A stretch of DNA of 64,000 nt from assembly GCA_045124315.1 (NCBI GenBank), contig JBGVLO010000176.1, positions 1 to 64,000 on the forward strand, given 5' to 3'. Origin of the DNA: CAG-411 sp045124315. GTDB taxonomy: Bacteria > Bacillota > Clostridia > Lachnospirales > Lachnospiraceae. Below, piece after piece: positions 8,601 to 17,612 of this stretch. Numbering within the stretch: position 1 is the stretch's first letter; every line of letters begins with the position of its first letter. The position numbers and the translations under genes were made by a program. The notes under the pieces are model-generated. The model ran no database searches and was not told where the DNA came from. It saw only the letters and a list, made by a program, of their open reading frames with translations.

Positions 8601-9932
8601 TTACATCAATCGAAGCCACCAGTACCCAAACTTTTCGTCTTCCTTACGGTTCACCTTCTTAAAGTGCTGAAACCCAAACATATTTGCCATAAACTTTTCC
8701 TGTTCCTTTTCCTTTCCCGGCACACCAATGGCATACTGCCACTCCTCCCTGTTACGTATTTTCATAAAAAGCAAATGACGATAGCTGTAATACCCATGTA
8801 ACAAAAAACTATTGTTTGCCAGGTACCAAAACTCAATAGGAAGCTTTCCTAAATCCCTTGGTTCCATCCGGACTGCCGCACTGACGTCCGTATCATAAAA
8901 AGGATTCATCACCATTCCTCCTCGCAAAAACTGCTCTCCCACCTCCCAATTTCCATCCTTTTCTTTCCTTTTTTCTGGTTCGTCTTCCTTCTTTTGGTTC
9001 ATTTCGTCTTGATCTTCTTTTTCATCTTTTTCTTTCATTTCCTGTAATTGGCTACACATCTCTTTACGTCTTTTTTCAAATGCCTCCCAAGAGTATCGTT
9101 GCTGTTCCTCTTCCAATGCCAATTGTTCTTCTATATTTTTTTTCAAACAGCCCGCTTCCTCTTTTTCTTTTTCCGCTTCCTCTTTTTCCTTTTCCCCCCT
9201 CTCCTGTAAATTTTCACATTTTGCTTTCTCTTCCTTAGAAAAATTTTTCTCCATTTCGTCACGGGGACTCTCCCATGTGTTCTGCACTTCCTCCATAGGT
9301 TCTATAATATCTGCCTCCTGGCAGTCCTTATGGATTGCCTCTATACGAATAACCGCACATTCTTCCGCCTCACGATCCTCGCCTTCAATGTCTTCCCCTT
9401 TCGCATCCCCCTCCTGCTCACACTCCAACTGTTGTCCCTGAACTGCTGCTTTCTCCACAAATTCCTGTCCATTTTCCAATATCTCCTTTTGAGCCAAATC
9501 CGATTCCTTCTCCTGTGTCTGCTCTGTTGTTTTTTCCCTTAATAAATCAATTCTGTCCCATATCACTTCTCCATCGTCCCACTTTGACATACATACATAA
9601 GCCTTTGCATCCTTTCCCCCAACTCCATCTGGAAGTAAAAGAAAGCCTTGGATCAGAAAGGTTCCCTGCTGCCACAATTTTGCAGTTTGTTCCTCCAATT
9701 CAAATTTCCCATTACCTTCTGTCACCGTCCCATTTCCCAATGGTGCTGTTTTTATTTCCTCTCCATTTCTTTGAAAGCTAAATACACTCCATTTTCCATC
9801 TTTCTTTATGCCTTGCAACTGAATCTGTAACTTCGCGTACTGATTCTGTATTTCCACCTTGGCAAATCCTACATTATCTCCCTTTCTTCCATACTCATAT
9901 TCATACATATACGAAATACACTTTTTATACAT
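8601..9932 (-). CDS. Hypothetical protein with Glu/Lys-rich middle region
   Basis: A 443-aa protein with no signal peptide or membrane segment. Residues 1-125 form a folded domain (YMYEYEYGRKGDNVGFAKVEI, then QLQGIKKDGKWSVFSF). Residues ~130-320 are extremely rich in Glu, Lys and Gln and look like a disordered or coiled-coil linker. Residues ~325-443 form a second conserved-looking domain (NPFYDTDVSAAVRMEPRDL, YLANNSFLLHGYYSYRHLL, WQYAIGVPG). I recall the C-terminal part as resembling a Lachnospiraceae-restricted DUF (DUF6128-like), but I cannot confirm that here. The start at 9932 has GGGGTGG about 5 nt upstream; the frame continues upstream to 10040. It follows the LRR surface protein gene after a terminator. 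Confidence 0.75.
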   Translation of the reverse strand: MYKKCISYMYEYEYGRKGDNVGFAKVEIQNQYAKLQIQLQGIKKDGKWSVFSFQRNGEEIKTAPLGNGTVTEGNGKFELEEQTAKLWQQGTFLIQGFLLLPDGVGGKDAKAYVCMSKWDDGEVIWDRIDLLREKTTEQTQEKESDLAQKEILENGQEFVEKAAVQGQQLECEQEGDAKGEDIEGEDREAEECAVIRIEAIHKDCQEADIIEPMEEVQNTWESPRDEMEKNFSKEEKAKCENLQERGEKEKEEAEKEKEEAGCLKKNIEEQLALEEEQQRYSWEAFEKRRKEMCSQLQEMKEKDEKEDQDEMNQKKEDEPEKRKEKDGNWEVGEQFLRGGMVMNPFYDTDVSAAVRMEPRDLGKLPIEFWYLANNSFLLHGYYSYRHLLFMKIRNREEWQYAIGVPGKEKEQEKFMANMFGFQHFKKVNRKEDEKFGYWWLRLM

Positions 9933-10010
9933 AAATCCACCCCAGTCTCCCTCGTAACTATTTTCAACATTATCATTGTATGCATATGGTCTTTTTTTTA
10001 GCACAAGAAA

Positions 10011-10055
10011 AGAGATGCAAATAGCGACATATCTTTCCACACTATCTGCATCTCT
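10011..10055 (-). terminator. Rho-independent terminator of the LRR surface protein gene
   Basis: Minus strand: AGAGATGCA-x-ATAG stem, 17-nt loop, CTAT-x-TGCATCTCT, then TTTCTTG. It starts 12 nt after the stop codon at 10068. Confidence 0.75.
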
Positions 10056-10067
10056 ATCCTTATGCTT

Positions 10068-13000
10068 TTATTTTGACTTTCTTATTTTGTCCCTTTTTTT
10101 CCATAGCTTCGTGTACCTCTTCTTTTTTTCCTTCGGTACTTTAATCACTGCTTTGGATGAGATCCCTTTCAAAGCCTGCTTTCCAACTTTCTTAAGACAA
10201 TTGGAATCACATTGGATCCATTCCAAATTCTTTGCCCCATAAAAAGCAGAACTTCCCACCTCTGAGACATTTTTTCCTATTACAACTTTTTCTAATTTTA
10301 TGTCTTTATACCAAGCTTTATTTTCAATTTTCGTTACTTTATATTTCTGTTTTGCCAACTGCACTGTATTCGGGATGATAGCTTTCTTACAGCTTTTTTT
10401 CACTCCACAAACACTCACCGTCTGCTTTTTGGTACTGGTAACTTTTACCAGAAAATTCTTCACTTCATAAATCTTGCCGACCTCTATTGCATTAGTTTCG
10501 TTCTGAGAAGCTAAGGCCTGCTGCAATGGTTGCTCTGTATTGGAAGGTATTTGCTGTGTGCCATCTCCACTCTGTTCTTTTGGAACAGCAGTTCCCTCAG
10601 CATTCTCCTTCTGCAAAAGAGAAGAACTGGCAGTTGGCACAACAGGAGAAACTGCGACCTCTGTCTGCGTTGGAAGGACAGATACCGTTGGAACCACATG
10701 TTCCTCAGGCTGAACAGACACAACTGGTATTTCTGTATTTGTAACCGGTGTTTCTGTATTGGCAACCGGCATCTCCGTCTCCAAAGGATTCGCTGATGGA
10801 CTACTAAGCGGTACTCCTGTCAGTGTCTCATTTCCATCCAAACTCCAGCTAAGTTGTGTAATTTGTTGTTTCTCTTTATCGATCTTTATCAACATGGAAG
10901 TATTGGCATAGGAATTTCTTCCCAAAACATTCACCTTCATACTTTTTTCGTTCTCTTCCTGAACGTTCAATACATACTCATTTTTCTTGGTTAAGATCTG
11001 CTTTCCAATCTTAACCTTACAATTTTCAATGTTTTCTCTATTCAGTTCTCCATTTACAATCATATTTGCATGTTCAAAACTTGCCCTTGTAAAACTGGCT
11101 GCAATCTCATGATTTCTATTGATTGATTGAAATGTATAAGACGAAATATTTCCCTTACTGACTCCATCCACTTTCACATCCTGAATCATATAACCGTAAT
11201 CCGGTGTAATGGCGTATTGTGCGTCAATTCCTTTAATAATATCCTTATTTCCAGCTCTGGATATTATTCCACCTTCCCCGGCCCCTGCTTTTACCTGGAC
11301 CATCTCCACATTCTCTCCAGCAATCTGAACTTCCGGTTTTTCCTGACTTTCAATGGCAAGTCCCTGAGTGGTTTGTTCCACCAGAATGTCCTTTCCTTCC
11401 TTTCCTGAACCATTTACTACTACCTCTGCTTCTCCCTGGGTACACATTACAATTGAATAAGTCTTTTCTATCTGTGGTAACAATACTACCGTTCCACTGC
11501 CGCTTCCTTCATCTACTGTTACACAAACCGTATCTGCTTCTGTCTCTAATTGTACACTCCGGGTATCTCCCGTCATAGAAACCTCCAGTTTGGGTTCCAT
11601 ACTAGTGTTCTGAATCTCATAAGTCCCCTCCGGCGCATAGAAGGTACAGATTCCGGATGCATTTTCAAAAAGATTTGTATCTACCACTGCATACACATCC
11701 TGACGATAAGAGTGGAACATACCATTTTCCACCTCTGCTACTAATTTATGCCCGGCATCATAAACTCTGGCTTCCGTAACATTGATCTGAATTCTGGTAT
11801 TTCTTACATACTGCTCAGAAGTTCTGGTATTCCAGGCTGCCAGCAATGACTCATAAGAAGCAAAACACATGGTAGAACCTTCCACATCACTGCCCCAGTC
11901 ATACATATTATTTACACAATACTTCCATGCTTTTGGCTTGTCCTGCTCATCATACTCTATGGTAATATAGTGTTCTGTCATAGGATCATTTGGATCATAC
12001 ACATACATTTTTCCCTTTACATATTTGTAGATAACAAGAGCATGAGAAGCAATGGCATTCTCTCCGGTAGGTCCTATAATCATAAGCAAAATAGGATATC
12101 CCCGTTCTTCCTGCATAGCTTGGGCCTTCTCACACAAATATGCTAAATCATTTTCTGTACGGCTTCTCTCTTCCAAAACAACAGGATTATACTGTGCCAC
12201 CTGCATACATTCAATAAACTCAGTAAGTGATAAATGGGACTTAGCACTTCGATCTCCTACCAACAGTTCCGCAATATTCGTTGCCTTTCGGTTAAAATCC
12301 GTATGCTCTACATCATCTTCTGGCTCATTAAACAAAAGAGAAGATGCAGTCATACCAAAACAATTTCCTCCCCATCGATGTACATTATTATAAATCTGAT
12401 TGGTACTTTCTTTCTTACCAAGCATATATTCATAAATTACCTTCGGTATTCTGTAGTTTCCATTCTCATCATATTTTTTTTCATAGCCAAAAGACTCCGG
12501 AATATTGCTAAATTCATAACGGAGCGTATCCAACGATACTTCCTCATAATCCTTTCCCCAATGTGCATACAATGTTTGCTCACCTGTAACATTTACCACG
12601 CTCTCTGCAATAACCTGATTTCCACCTTCTTCACTGGTAAACCATCCAAGAAACGTCTCGTTTTCTCTGGCCTCTGGTTGAGGAAGTTCTCCGTAGCACT
12701 CTCCTTTTAACACAATCCGACTATCCGAGCTATGCTCTGGCAGTTTTCCACCGTTGGGTTCAAAACTTATGGTACACTTCTGACTAATATAGCGTGCGTA
12801 TAATTTCTGATCCGAATCCAAATTTACGATGGTATTGTTTTCAATTCGAATTCCTTCCTGTTCCACCGGCGAGGTATACCATCCGGCAAACAGATACCCA
12901 CTTTTTCCTGCTGTAGGCAAATTTTTATAAGTTTCCCCGTTCGTAACAGTAATGGTATCTTTCTCCACCACACCGTCTACTGCATCTAAAGTCACCTGAT

Positions 13001-14474
13001 AGGTCTCCCCCTTTGGCTCCCCTGCTGATACGTTTTCCTGCTCTACAATGACTTCTTTCTCTCCCCCTACCATTGTCCGGAACGTATATCCCTGCTCTTT
13101 GGCATAAGCTTCTGCGTAGCTTCCTTCTGTTCCCACTATGACAAAATCCTCAGAAACCCCTTGGAACACATCTTCCCCTATAGAAACAACCGTCTCCGGG
13201 ATTTGAATTTCCTTTAAACTACTACATTCTGCAAAGGCACGGTCTCCAATTCGTTCCAATGACTCCGGCAAGGTAACCTGCTTCAATGTACTGCAATTTT
13301 CAAATGCCTCCAACTCAATAGAAGTAAGACAGTTAGAGAACGTAATTGTTTCCAATGCTTCACAGTCCATAAATACTCCCCAATCCAGAGAAGTAATATA
13401 ATCGGAAAGATGAACCGTCTTTAATTTTTCATTTCCGCCAAATGCCATAAATCCTAAACTGGTCACACTATTTGGAAGGCTTACCTCTTCCAGATTCTCT
13501 CCATACACCCGTGCCACTCCAGTAATTCCAGAAGGAACTGCCAGTTGACGCTCCATGGTCTGAAAATTCCCCAGTACGGTAACCTCTTTTGGAATGGTTC
13601 CATCCCCTTTATTTTCCTGGAGAAAACGAGAAGTAGTATCCAATAATACATTTTCCACTACCACATAAGCCTCTCCTGCATCCTGTGCCTTATTTTCCAG
13701 CTCTTCCTGCCACTTTGTTTCACTAAAAGCGGTAGAATCTACATATTTGAGGCTGTCCATAGGCAGTGATACTTCTTTCAGCGTATTCGTATAAAAAGCA
13801 GATGCACCAATATAAGACAAAGTATCCGGCAGTTCTACACTCTCCAGCTTCGTATGGTAAAAAGTATCCTCACCAATAGCCACAATACCTGGTTCAAAGG
13901 TGACCTTTGATAACTGACCACACTCCCAGAAAGTCCCTTCTAAACGACGAACTCCGGCTCCTATATATACTTCCTTTAGCTTACTACATCCATAAAAGGC
14001 AGAAAATACCACATCTGCTGAAGGAATGGTGACTTTTTCCAAACTATCACATTCTGCAAACGCATATTCTCCTATCCTACGAATGGACTTTGTAAATGAA
14101 ATCTTCTGCAAGCTTTTGCAATTGGCAAAAGCTCTGGCGTCTACCTGTTCCACTGCAGCGGAAAAAATAATTTCTTTCAAAGTAGAATTATTTTCAAAGG
14201 CACCTTCTCCTACTGTGATGATTCCTTCCGGCAAAGTAACCTGTTCTTTCGTTCCTTTGTAAGAAACCAAGCATCCTTTCTCTATTACAAAATCACCATT
14301 CTCAGCTTGTTGGCTGTTTTCCTGATTTGTCACAGTCAGATTCTGACTATGTGTTTCCTGCTCTGTAGTAGCCTCTGCCAAAATATCAAAAGTCGAAACA
14401 GGCATGCTGGAAACACTGACGCTTGCCGCCAAAAACGCCGCAAACATACGCTTTTTCCATATTCTATCATTCAT
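10068..14474 (-). CDS. Secreted BspA-type LRR / InlB-repeat / papain-fold surface protein
   Basis: A 1,468-aa exported protein. Signal peptide at residues 1-34 (MNDRIWKKRMFAAFLAASV). Residues ~60-470 are BspA/Treponema-type leucine-rich repeats (recurring AFANCKSLQKISF, AFAECSSLKEI). Two Listeria-Bacteroides (InlB B) repeats follow (ending LYARY and LYAHW). Residues ~650-880 look like a papain-like or C39-like protease: possible Cys in GGNCFGMTASS, His in ASHALVIYKY and Asp/Asn in YVYDPNDP. A Thr/Pro linker with near-repeats ETPVTNTEIPVV precedes a final LRR-like unit and a Lys-rich C-terminus. There is no LPXTG motif. The start at 14474 has AAGGGG 9 nt upstream; the alternative at 14492 has its SD almost touching the ATG. 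It is probably an adhesin or host-protein-processing factor; enzymatic activity is inferred. Confidence 0.88.
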   Translation of the reverse strand: MNDRIWKKRMFAAFLAASVSVSSMPVSTFDILAEATTEQETHSQNLTVTNQENSQQAENGDFVIEKGCLVSYKGTKEQVTLPEGIITVGEGAFENNSTLKEIIFSAAVEQVDARAFANCKSLQKISFTKSIRRIGEYAFAECDSLEKVTIPSADVVFSAFYGCSKLKEVYIGAGVRRLEGTFWECGQLSKVTFEPGIVAIGEDTFYHTKLESVELPDTLSYIGASAFYTNTLKEVSLPMDSLKYVDSTAFSETKWQEELENKAQDAGEAYVVVENVLLDTTSRFLQENKGDGTIPKEVTVLGNFQTMERQLAVPSGITGVARVYGENLEEVSLPNSVTSLGFMAFGGNEKLKTVHLSDYITSLDWGVFMDCEALETITFSNCLTSIELEAFENCSTLKQVTLPESLERIGDRAFAECSSLKEIQIPETVVSIGEDVFQGVSEDFVIVGTEGSYAEAYAKEQGYTFRTMVGGEKEVIVEQENVSAGEPKGETYQVTLDAVDGVVEKDTITVTNGETYKNLPTAGKSGYLFAGWYTSPVEQEGIRIENNTIVNLDSDQKLYARYISQKCTISFEPNGGKLPEHSSDSRIVLKGECYGELPQPEARENETFLGWFTSEEGGNQVIAESVVNVTGEQTLYAHWGKDYEEVSLDTLRYEFSNIPESFGYEKKYDENGNYRIPKVIYEYMLGKKESTNQIYNNVHRWGGNCFGMTASSLLFNEPEDDVEHTDFNRKATNIAELLVGDRSAKSHLSLTEFIECMQVAQYNPVVLEERSRTENDLAYLCEKAQAMQEERGYPILLMIIGPTGENAIASHALVIYKYVKGKMYVYDPNDPMTEHYITIEYDEQDKPKAWKYCVNNMYDWGSDVEGSTMCFASYESLLAAWNTRTSEQYVRNTRIQINVTEARVYDAGHKLVAEVENGMFHSYRQDVYAVVDTNLFENASGICTFYAPEGTYEIQNTSMEPKLEVSMTGDTRSVQLETEADTVCVTVDEGSGSGTVVLLPQIEKTYSIVMCTQGEAEVVVNGSGKEGKDILVEQTTQGLAIESQEKPEVQIAGENVEMVQVKAGAGEGGIISRAGNKDIIKGIDAQYAITPDYGYMIQDVKVDGVSKGNISSYTFQSINRNHEIAASFTRASFEHANMIVNGELNRENIENCKVKIGKQILTKKNEYVLNVQEENEKSMKVNVLGRNSYANTSMLIKIDKEKQQITQLSWSLDGNETLTGVPLSSPSANPLETEMPVANTETPVTNTEIPVVSVQPEEHVVPTVSVLPTQTEVAVSPVVPTASSSLLQKENAEGTAVPKEQSGDGTQQIPSNTEQPLQQALASQNETNAIEVGKIYEVKNFLVKVTSTKKQTVSVCGVKKSCKKAIIPNTVQLAKQKYKVTKIENKAWYKDIKLEKVVIGKNVSEVGSSAFYGAKNLEWIQCDSNCLKKVGKQALKGISSKAVIKVPKEKKKRYTKLWKKRDKIRKSK

Positions 14475-14501
14475 TTCAAATAACCCCTTCATTCCTTTTT
14501 C

Positions 14502-14571
14502 GGTTACAGTTCACAGGTATGTGAACTGTAACCGATTTGGGCAATGCTGCGCATGAAAAATTGCCCAAATC
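14502..14571. repeat. Family-D double hairpin (copy D1)
   Basis: A perfect 14-bp palindrome (GGTTACAGTTCACA, loop GGTA, complement; 14502-14533) abuts a second hairpin (GATTTGGGCAA ... TTGCCCAAATC, 14534-14571). Both parts recur together at 27655-27715; the first part alone recurs at 16399, 33107 and 49343. Confidence 0.85.
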
Positions 14572-14668
14572 TGCAAACGGCAGACTTTCATACGGTATTT
14601 TCGGTACCAAAAATACCTACCTCTAAACAGTAACCTTTTTCGTACTTAACTCGTTTCAACATTTCTTT

Positions 14669-15529
14669 TTATGTAGTAAGCAAATTGGTCAGCTGAGCAA
14701 ACTCCTCCAGGCCAAAAGTCTCTCCACGGACAGTTGCCGGCATTCCCATTTTCTCCAATGCCTGCAAAATTTCTTCCTTTGTGGCAGTAACCTCCGGTGA
14801 ATTACTTAATCCGTTCACCAAAGTCTTTCTTCTCTGGTTAAAGGAAGCTCTCACCAAACGGAACATCATAGCCTCATCCTTCACCACGACCGGTGGCTCA
14901 CTGTGTCTGGTCAAACGAATAACTGCAGAACCAACCTTTGGTCTTGGCATAAAACAATTTGGTGGTACATTTGCTACGATATACGGCTCTGCATAATACT
15001 GTACCGCCAGGGATAACGCTCCATAATCCTTTGTTCCCGGTCCAACCTGCATACGATCCGCCACTTCCTTTTGTACCATAACCGTAATATTCTCAATGGG
15101 TACATGACTCTCAAACAACCCCATAATAATAGGTGTTGTAATGTAATAAGGTAGATTTGCAACTACCTTAATAGGTTTTCCATTATTTTTTTCCTGCACG
15201 ATCTGATTAATATCTACCTTTAAAATATCCCCATTGATTAACGAAACATTGTCATAACCAGACAAAGTATCTTCCAAAATAGGAATCAGATTCTTATCAA
15301 TCTCCACTGCCACTACTTCTCTTGCATTCTCACACAGATACTGTGTCATAGTGCCAATTCCAGGTCCAATTTCTAACACCATATCCTCTTTGGTAATCTG
15401 TGCTGCAGCGATAATCTTGTCCAGTACATGTGTATCGATTAAAAAATTCTGTCCAAACTTCTTTTGAAAATTAAAATTGTATTTCTGTAAAACCGCTATA
15501 GTTTCCTGTGGATTTCCCAACGTCGCCAT
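14669..15529 (-). CDS. rsmA: 16S rRNA dimethyladenosine transferase RsmA (KsgA)
   Basis: A 286-aa SAM-dependent methyltransferase that dimethylates A1518 and A1519 in helix 45 of 16S rRNA during small-subunit maturation. Diagnostic pieces: KKFGQNFLID at the N-terminus, SAM motif I VLEIGPGIGTMT, acidic VAVEIDKNL, catalytic NLPYYITTPI (motif IV), and C-terminal FNQRRKTLVNGL. The start has AGGAG 7 nt upstream. tatD lies just upstream in the same direction; the ribonuclease M5 gene often found between them in Firmicutes is absent here. Confidence 0.97.
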   Translation of the reverse strand: MATLGNPQETIAVLQKYNFNFQKKFGQNFLIDTHVLDKIIAAAQITKEDMVLEIGPGIGTMTQYLCENAREVVAVEIDKNLIPILEDTLSGYDNVSLINGDILKVDINQIVQEKNNGKPIKVVANLPYYITTPIIMGLFESHVPIENITVMVQKEVADRMQVGPGTKDYGALSLAVQYYAEPYIVANVPPNCFMPRPKVGSAVIRLTRHSEPPVVVKDEAMMFRLVRASFNQRRKTLVNGLSNSPEVTATKEEILQALEKMGMPATVRGETFGLEEFAQLTNLLTT

Positions 15530-15562
15530 ATTTTCACTCCTATCTGTCTTCTAACTCTCTAT

Positions 15563-15593
15563 GTAACAGATCAGCCGAAGGCTGCCCTGTTAC
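15563..15593 (-). other. Hairpin between tatD and rsmA
   Basis: Arms GTAACAG / CTGTTAC with an inner CAGCC-GAA-GGCTG stem, between the tatD stop and rsmA start. No T-tract follows on the minus strand, so it is probably a processing or mRNA-stability element. Its outer arms resemble the ends of the intergenic repeats. Confidence 0.5.
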
Positions 15594-15597
15594 GGCT

Positions 15598-16368
15598 CTA
15601 CCTGTTGATACCGTACATTTTCTTGGCATTTTCTAAAGTAGCGCGACACACTTCTTCCGTGCTCACACCCTTAATCTGGGCAATTTTCTCTGCTACATGT
15701 GGCAAATACAAAGAAGAATTTCTCTTTCCCCTGTGTGGTTCCGGTGCCATATACGGACAATCCGTTTCTAACAAAATACGATCCAATGGCACATACTCTG
15801 CTACTTCCTTCAGCTTCTTTGTATTCTTAAACGTAACCACTCCGCCAATTCCTATATAAAATCCCATATCCAAATATTCTCTGGCCATCTCAATTCCATA
15901 GGAAAAACAATGAATGACACCGCCTACTTCCTGGGCATTTCCCGCCTTTAACACTTCCAGTGTATCCTGTGCCGCATCCCTGCTGTGTACGATCATGGGA
16001 AGTTTTACTTCTCTGGCAAGTGCAATCTGTCTCTCAAACCACTTCTTCTGAATCTCCCTTGCAGGCTCGTCCCAATAATAATCCAGACCAATTTCTCCTA
16101 CTGCCACCACTTTGTCCCTTGCGGTCACACTCTTAAGCCAGGCAAAGCTCTCCTCTGTCAGCTCAGCACTTTCCTCCGGATGCACTCCTACTGCACCAAA
16201 CATAAAATCATATTTTTCAATCAATTCCAAAGTTGCTTTCGTGGTAGCAAGACTGGAGCCCACATTTACAATATAAGAGATGCCATTCTCATTCATGCTC
16301 TCCAACAATTTCTCCCGATCCTCATCAAATTTTTTATCCTCATAATGTGCATGACTTTCAAAAATCAT
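15598..16368 (-). CDS. tatD: TatD-family metal-dependent hydrolase (DNase)
   Basis: A 256-aa TIM-barrel hydrolase. Metal ligands are visible in ESHAHYED (HxH), VGEIGLDYYW (Glu), MIVHSRDA (His), GVIHCFSY (His) and LLETDCPYMAPE (Asp). TatD enzymes are 3'-5' DNases/RNases involved in DNA repair and quality control. The start is supported by AAGGA 7 nt upstream. It is in the usual Firmicutes neighbourhood of rsmA, 68 nt upstream of it. Confidence 0.95.
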   Translation of the reverse strand: MIFESHAHYEDKKFDEDREKLLESMNENGISYIVNVGSSLATTKATLELIEKYDFMFGAVGVHPEESAELTEESFAWLKSVTARDKVVAVGEIGLDYYWDEPAREIQKKWFERQIALAREVKLPMIVHSRDAAQDTLEVLKAGNAQEVGGVIHCFSYGIEMAREYLDMGFYIGIGGVVTFKNTKKLKEVAEYVPLDRILLETDCPYMAPEPHRGKRNSSLYLPHVAEKIAQIKGVSTEEVCRATLENAKKMYGINR

Positions 16369-16398
16369 AATTCTATCCTTTCCATCTTTCCATCAGGC

Positions 16399-16427
16399 GT
16401 TACCGTTCGCAGGTATATGAACAGTAA
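16399..16427. repeat. Family-D hairpin (copy D3)
   Basis: GTTACCGTTCGCA ... TATGAACAGTAAC imperfect palindrome lying between the antiporter stop and the tatD start; it matches the first hairpin of copy D1 at most positions. Confidence 0.7.
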
Positions 16428-16430
16428 CCC

Positions 16431-17399
16431 TCAGGCTGCCACACGAAACATTACATATGCTACATAGGCAAGCAGCATGACAAAACCTGCCTTCTGACTC
16501 AATTCTTTCTTTCGAACGGTAAACAGCCATAGTAACACGCCTGCTCCTATAGAAACAAATATATCTGCCAAAAACTCCATATCAAAAGAGATTGGTCTCA
16601 GAAATGCAACGGCACTAATTACAAACAATAAATTAAAAATATTACTTCCAACAATGGTTCCAATGGCAAGCTCTGCTTTCCTCTTTCGTACTGCTATAAC
16701 AGTAGTGATCAACTCTGGTGCAGAAGTAGCCAATGCAACCACCGTAAGTCCAATCAAACGATTGGTAAGTCCTACAGACTTTGCCAGTGTAGTGGCAGAA
16801 TTTACCACCATTTCACTGCTGACCCACACAAGAACCAGTCCGAACACAATTTCAATAAATGCCTTTCCAAGTTTCTTATCCTGTGTTGCACTACTTTCTA
16901 CCTGATGTTCCACAATCGCACTAACTTCCCTTTTCTGATCCCCATTCTTTCCACGCCAAAATACATAACCAATGTAAATCAGGAAACAAATACAAAATAC
17001 AATTCCCTCTGCTTTTGAAATAGATCCGCCACCATAACTGAAAGCCAGAAATAAAACAGAAACAAAAATCATGTAGGGCACTTCAATTCGAACCGTAGAA
17101 TCTGACACTTTAAGAGTCGTGATCATGGCACTTAAGCCTAAAACAAGCAAAATATTTGTTATATTACTTCCAATGATATTTCCTATTGCAATGGAACTGG
17201 TTCCTTTCCAGACTCCCATAATGCTGACTGCCGCCTCGGGTGCACTGGTTCCAATGGCGACTACCGTCAGGCCAATGACAAGTGGTGAAATCCGAAAAGA
17301 ATCTGCTATTCCCACTGCGCCATTTATAACCAAATCGGAACCTTTTAACAATACAAACAATCCCGAAACTATTAAAATTACTTGAATTACTGTTATCAT
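16431..17399 (-). CDS. CaCA-family Ca2+/Na+ (or K+-dependent) antiporter
   Basis: A 322-aa membrane protein with ten predicted helices in two inverted halves. Each half carries the alpha-repeat ion-binding motif: VAIGTSAPEAAVS (alpha-1) and VALATSAPELITT (alpha-2), each followed by a GNIIGSNITN / GTIVGSNIFN segment. This is the YrbG-like bacterial branch. It exports calcium in exchange for sodium. The start has GGAGG 4 nt before the ATG. Divergent from the MATE gene. Confidence 0.95.
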   Translation of the reverse strand: MITVIQVILIVSGLFVLLKGSDLVINGAVGIADSFRISPLVIGLTVVAIGTSAPEAAVSIMGVWKGTSSIAIGNIIGSNITNILLVLGLSAMITTLKVSDSTVRIEVPYMIFVSVLFLAFSYGGGSISKAEGIVFCICFLIYIGYVFWRGKNGDQKREVSAIVEHQVESSATQDKKLGKAFIEIVFGLVLVWVSSEMVVNSATTLAKSVGLTNRLIGLTVVALATSAPELITTVIAVRKRKAELAIGTIVGSNIFNLLFVISAVAFLRPISFDMEFLADIFVSIGAGVLLWLFTVRKKELSQKAGFVMLLAYVAYVMFRVAA

Positions 17400-17469
17400 A
17401 TTTCCTCCAAAAATCTATAAAACTCCACTATTGATGTTATCATAATTGAAGATTACTGTAAAGCAAACA

Positions 17470-17498
17470 TTCACAAGGGCCGAAATATTTGATATACT
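17470..17498 (+). promoter_or_regulatory. Sigma-A promoter of the MATE gene
   Basis: TTCACA (17470-17475), 17-nt spacer, TATACT (17493-17498) with TG one base upstream (extended -10). Transcription would start near 17505, giving a leader of about 108 nt that contains the whole family-A palindrome. Confidence 0.75.
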
Positions 17499-17518
17499 GT
17501 CGTTACTGGTCTGAGGAC

Positions 17519-17572
17519 AATGACATTTACTTAAGCTCTAAATCTTAATTTATAGCTTAAGTAAATGTCATT
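17519..17572. repeat. Family-A palindrome (copy A2) in the MATE leader
   Basis: Perfect 19-bp arms AATGACATTTACTTAAGCT (17519-17537) and complement (17554-17572) around a 16-nt loop. It shares CATTTACTTAAGC with copy A1. It would form a very stable hairpin in the 5' UTR of the MATE mRNA, ending about 40 nt before the ATG. Confidence 0.85.
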
Positions 17573-17612
17573 GGTTCAGAGGGCAACAATTACACTATGA
17601 GGAGGTAAACTT

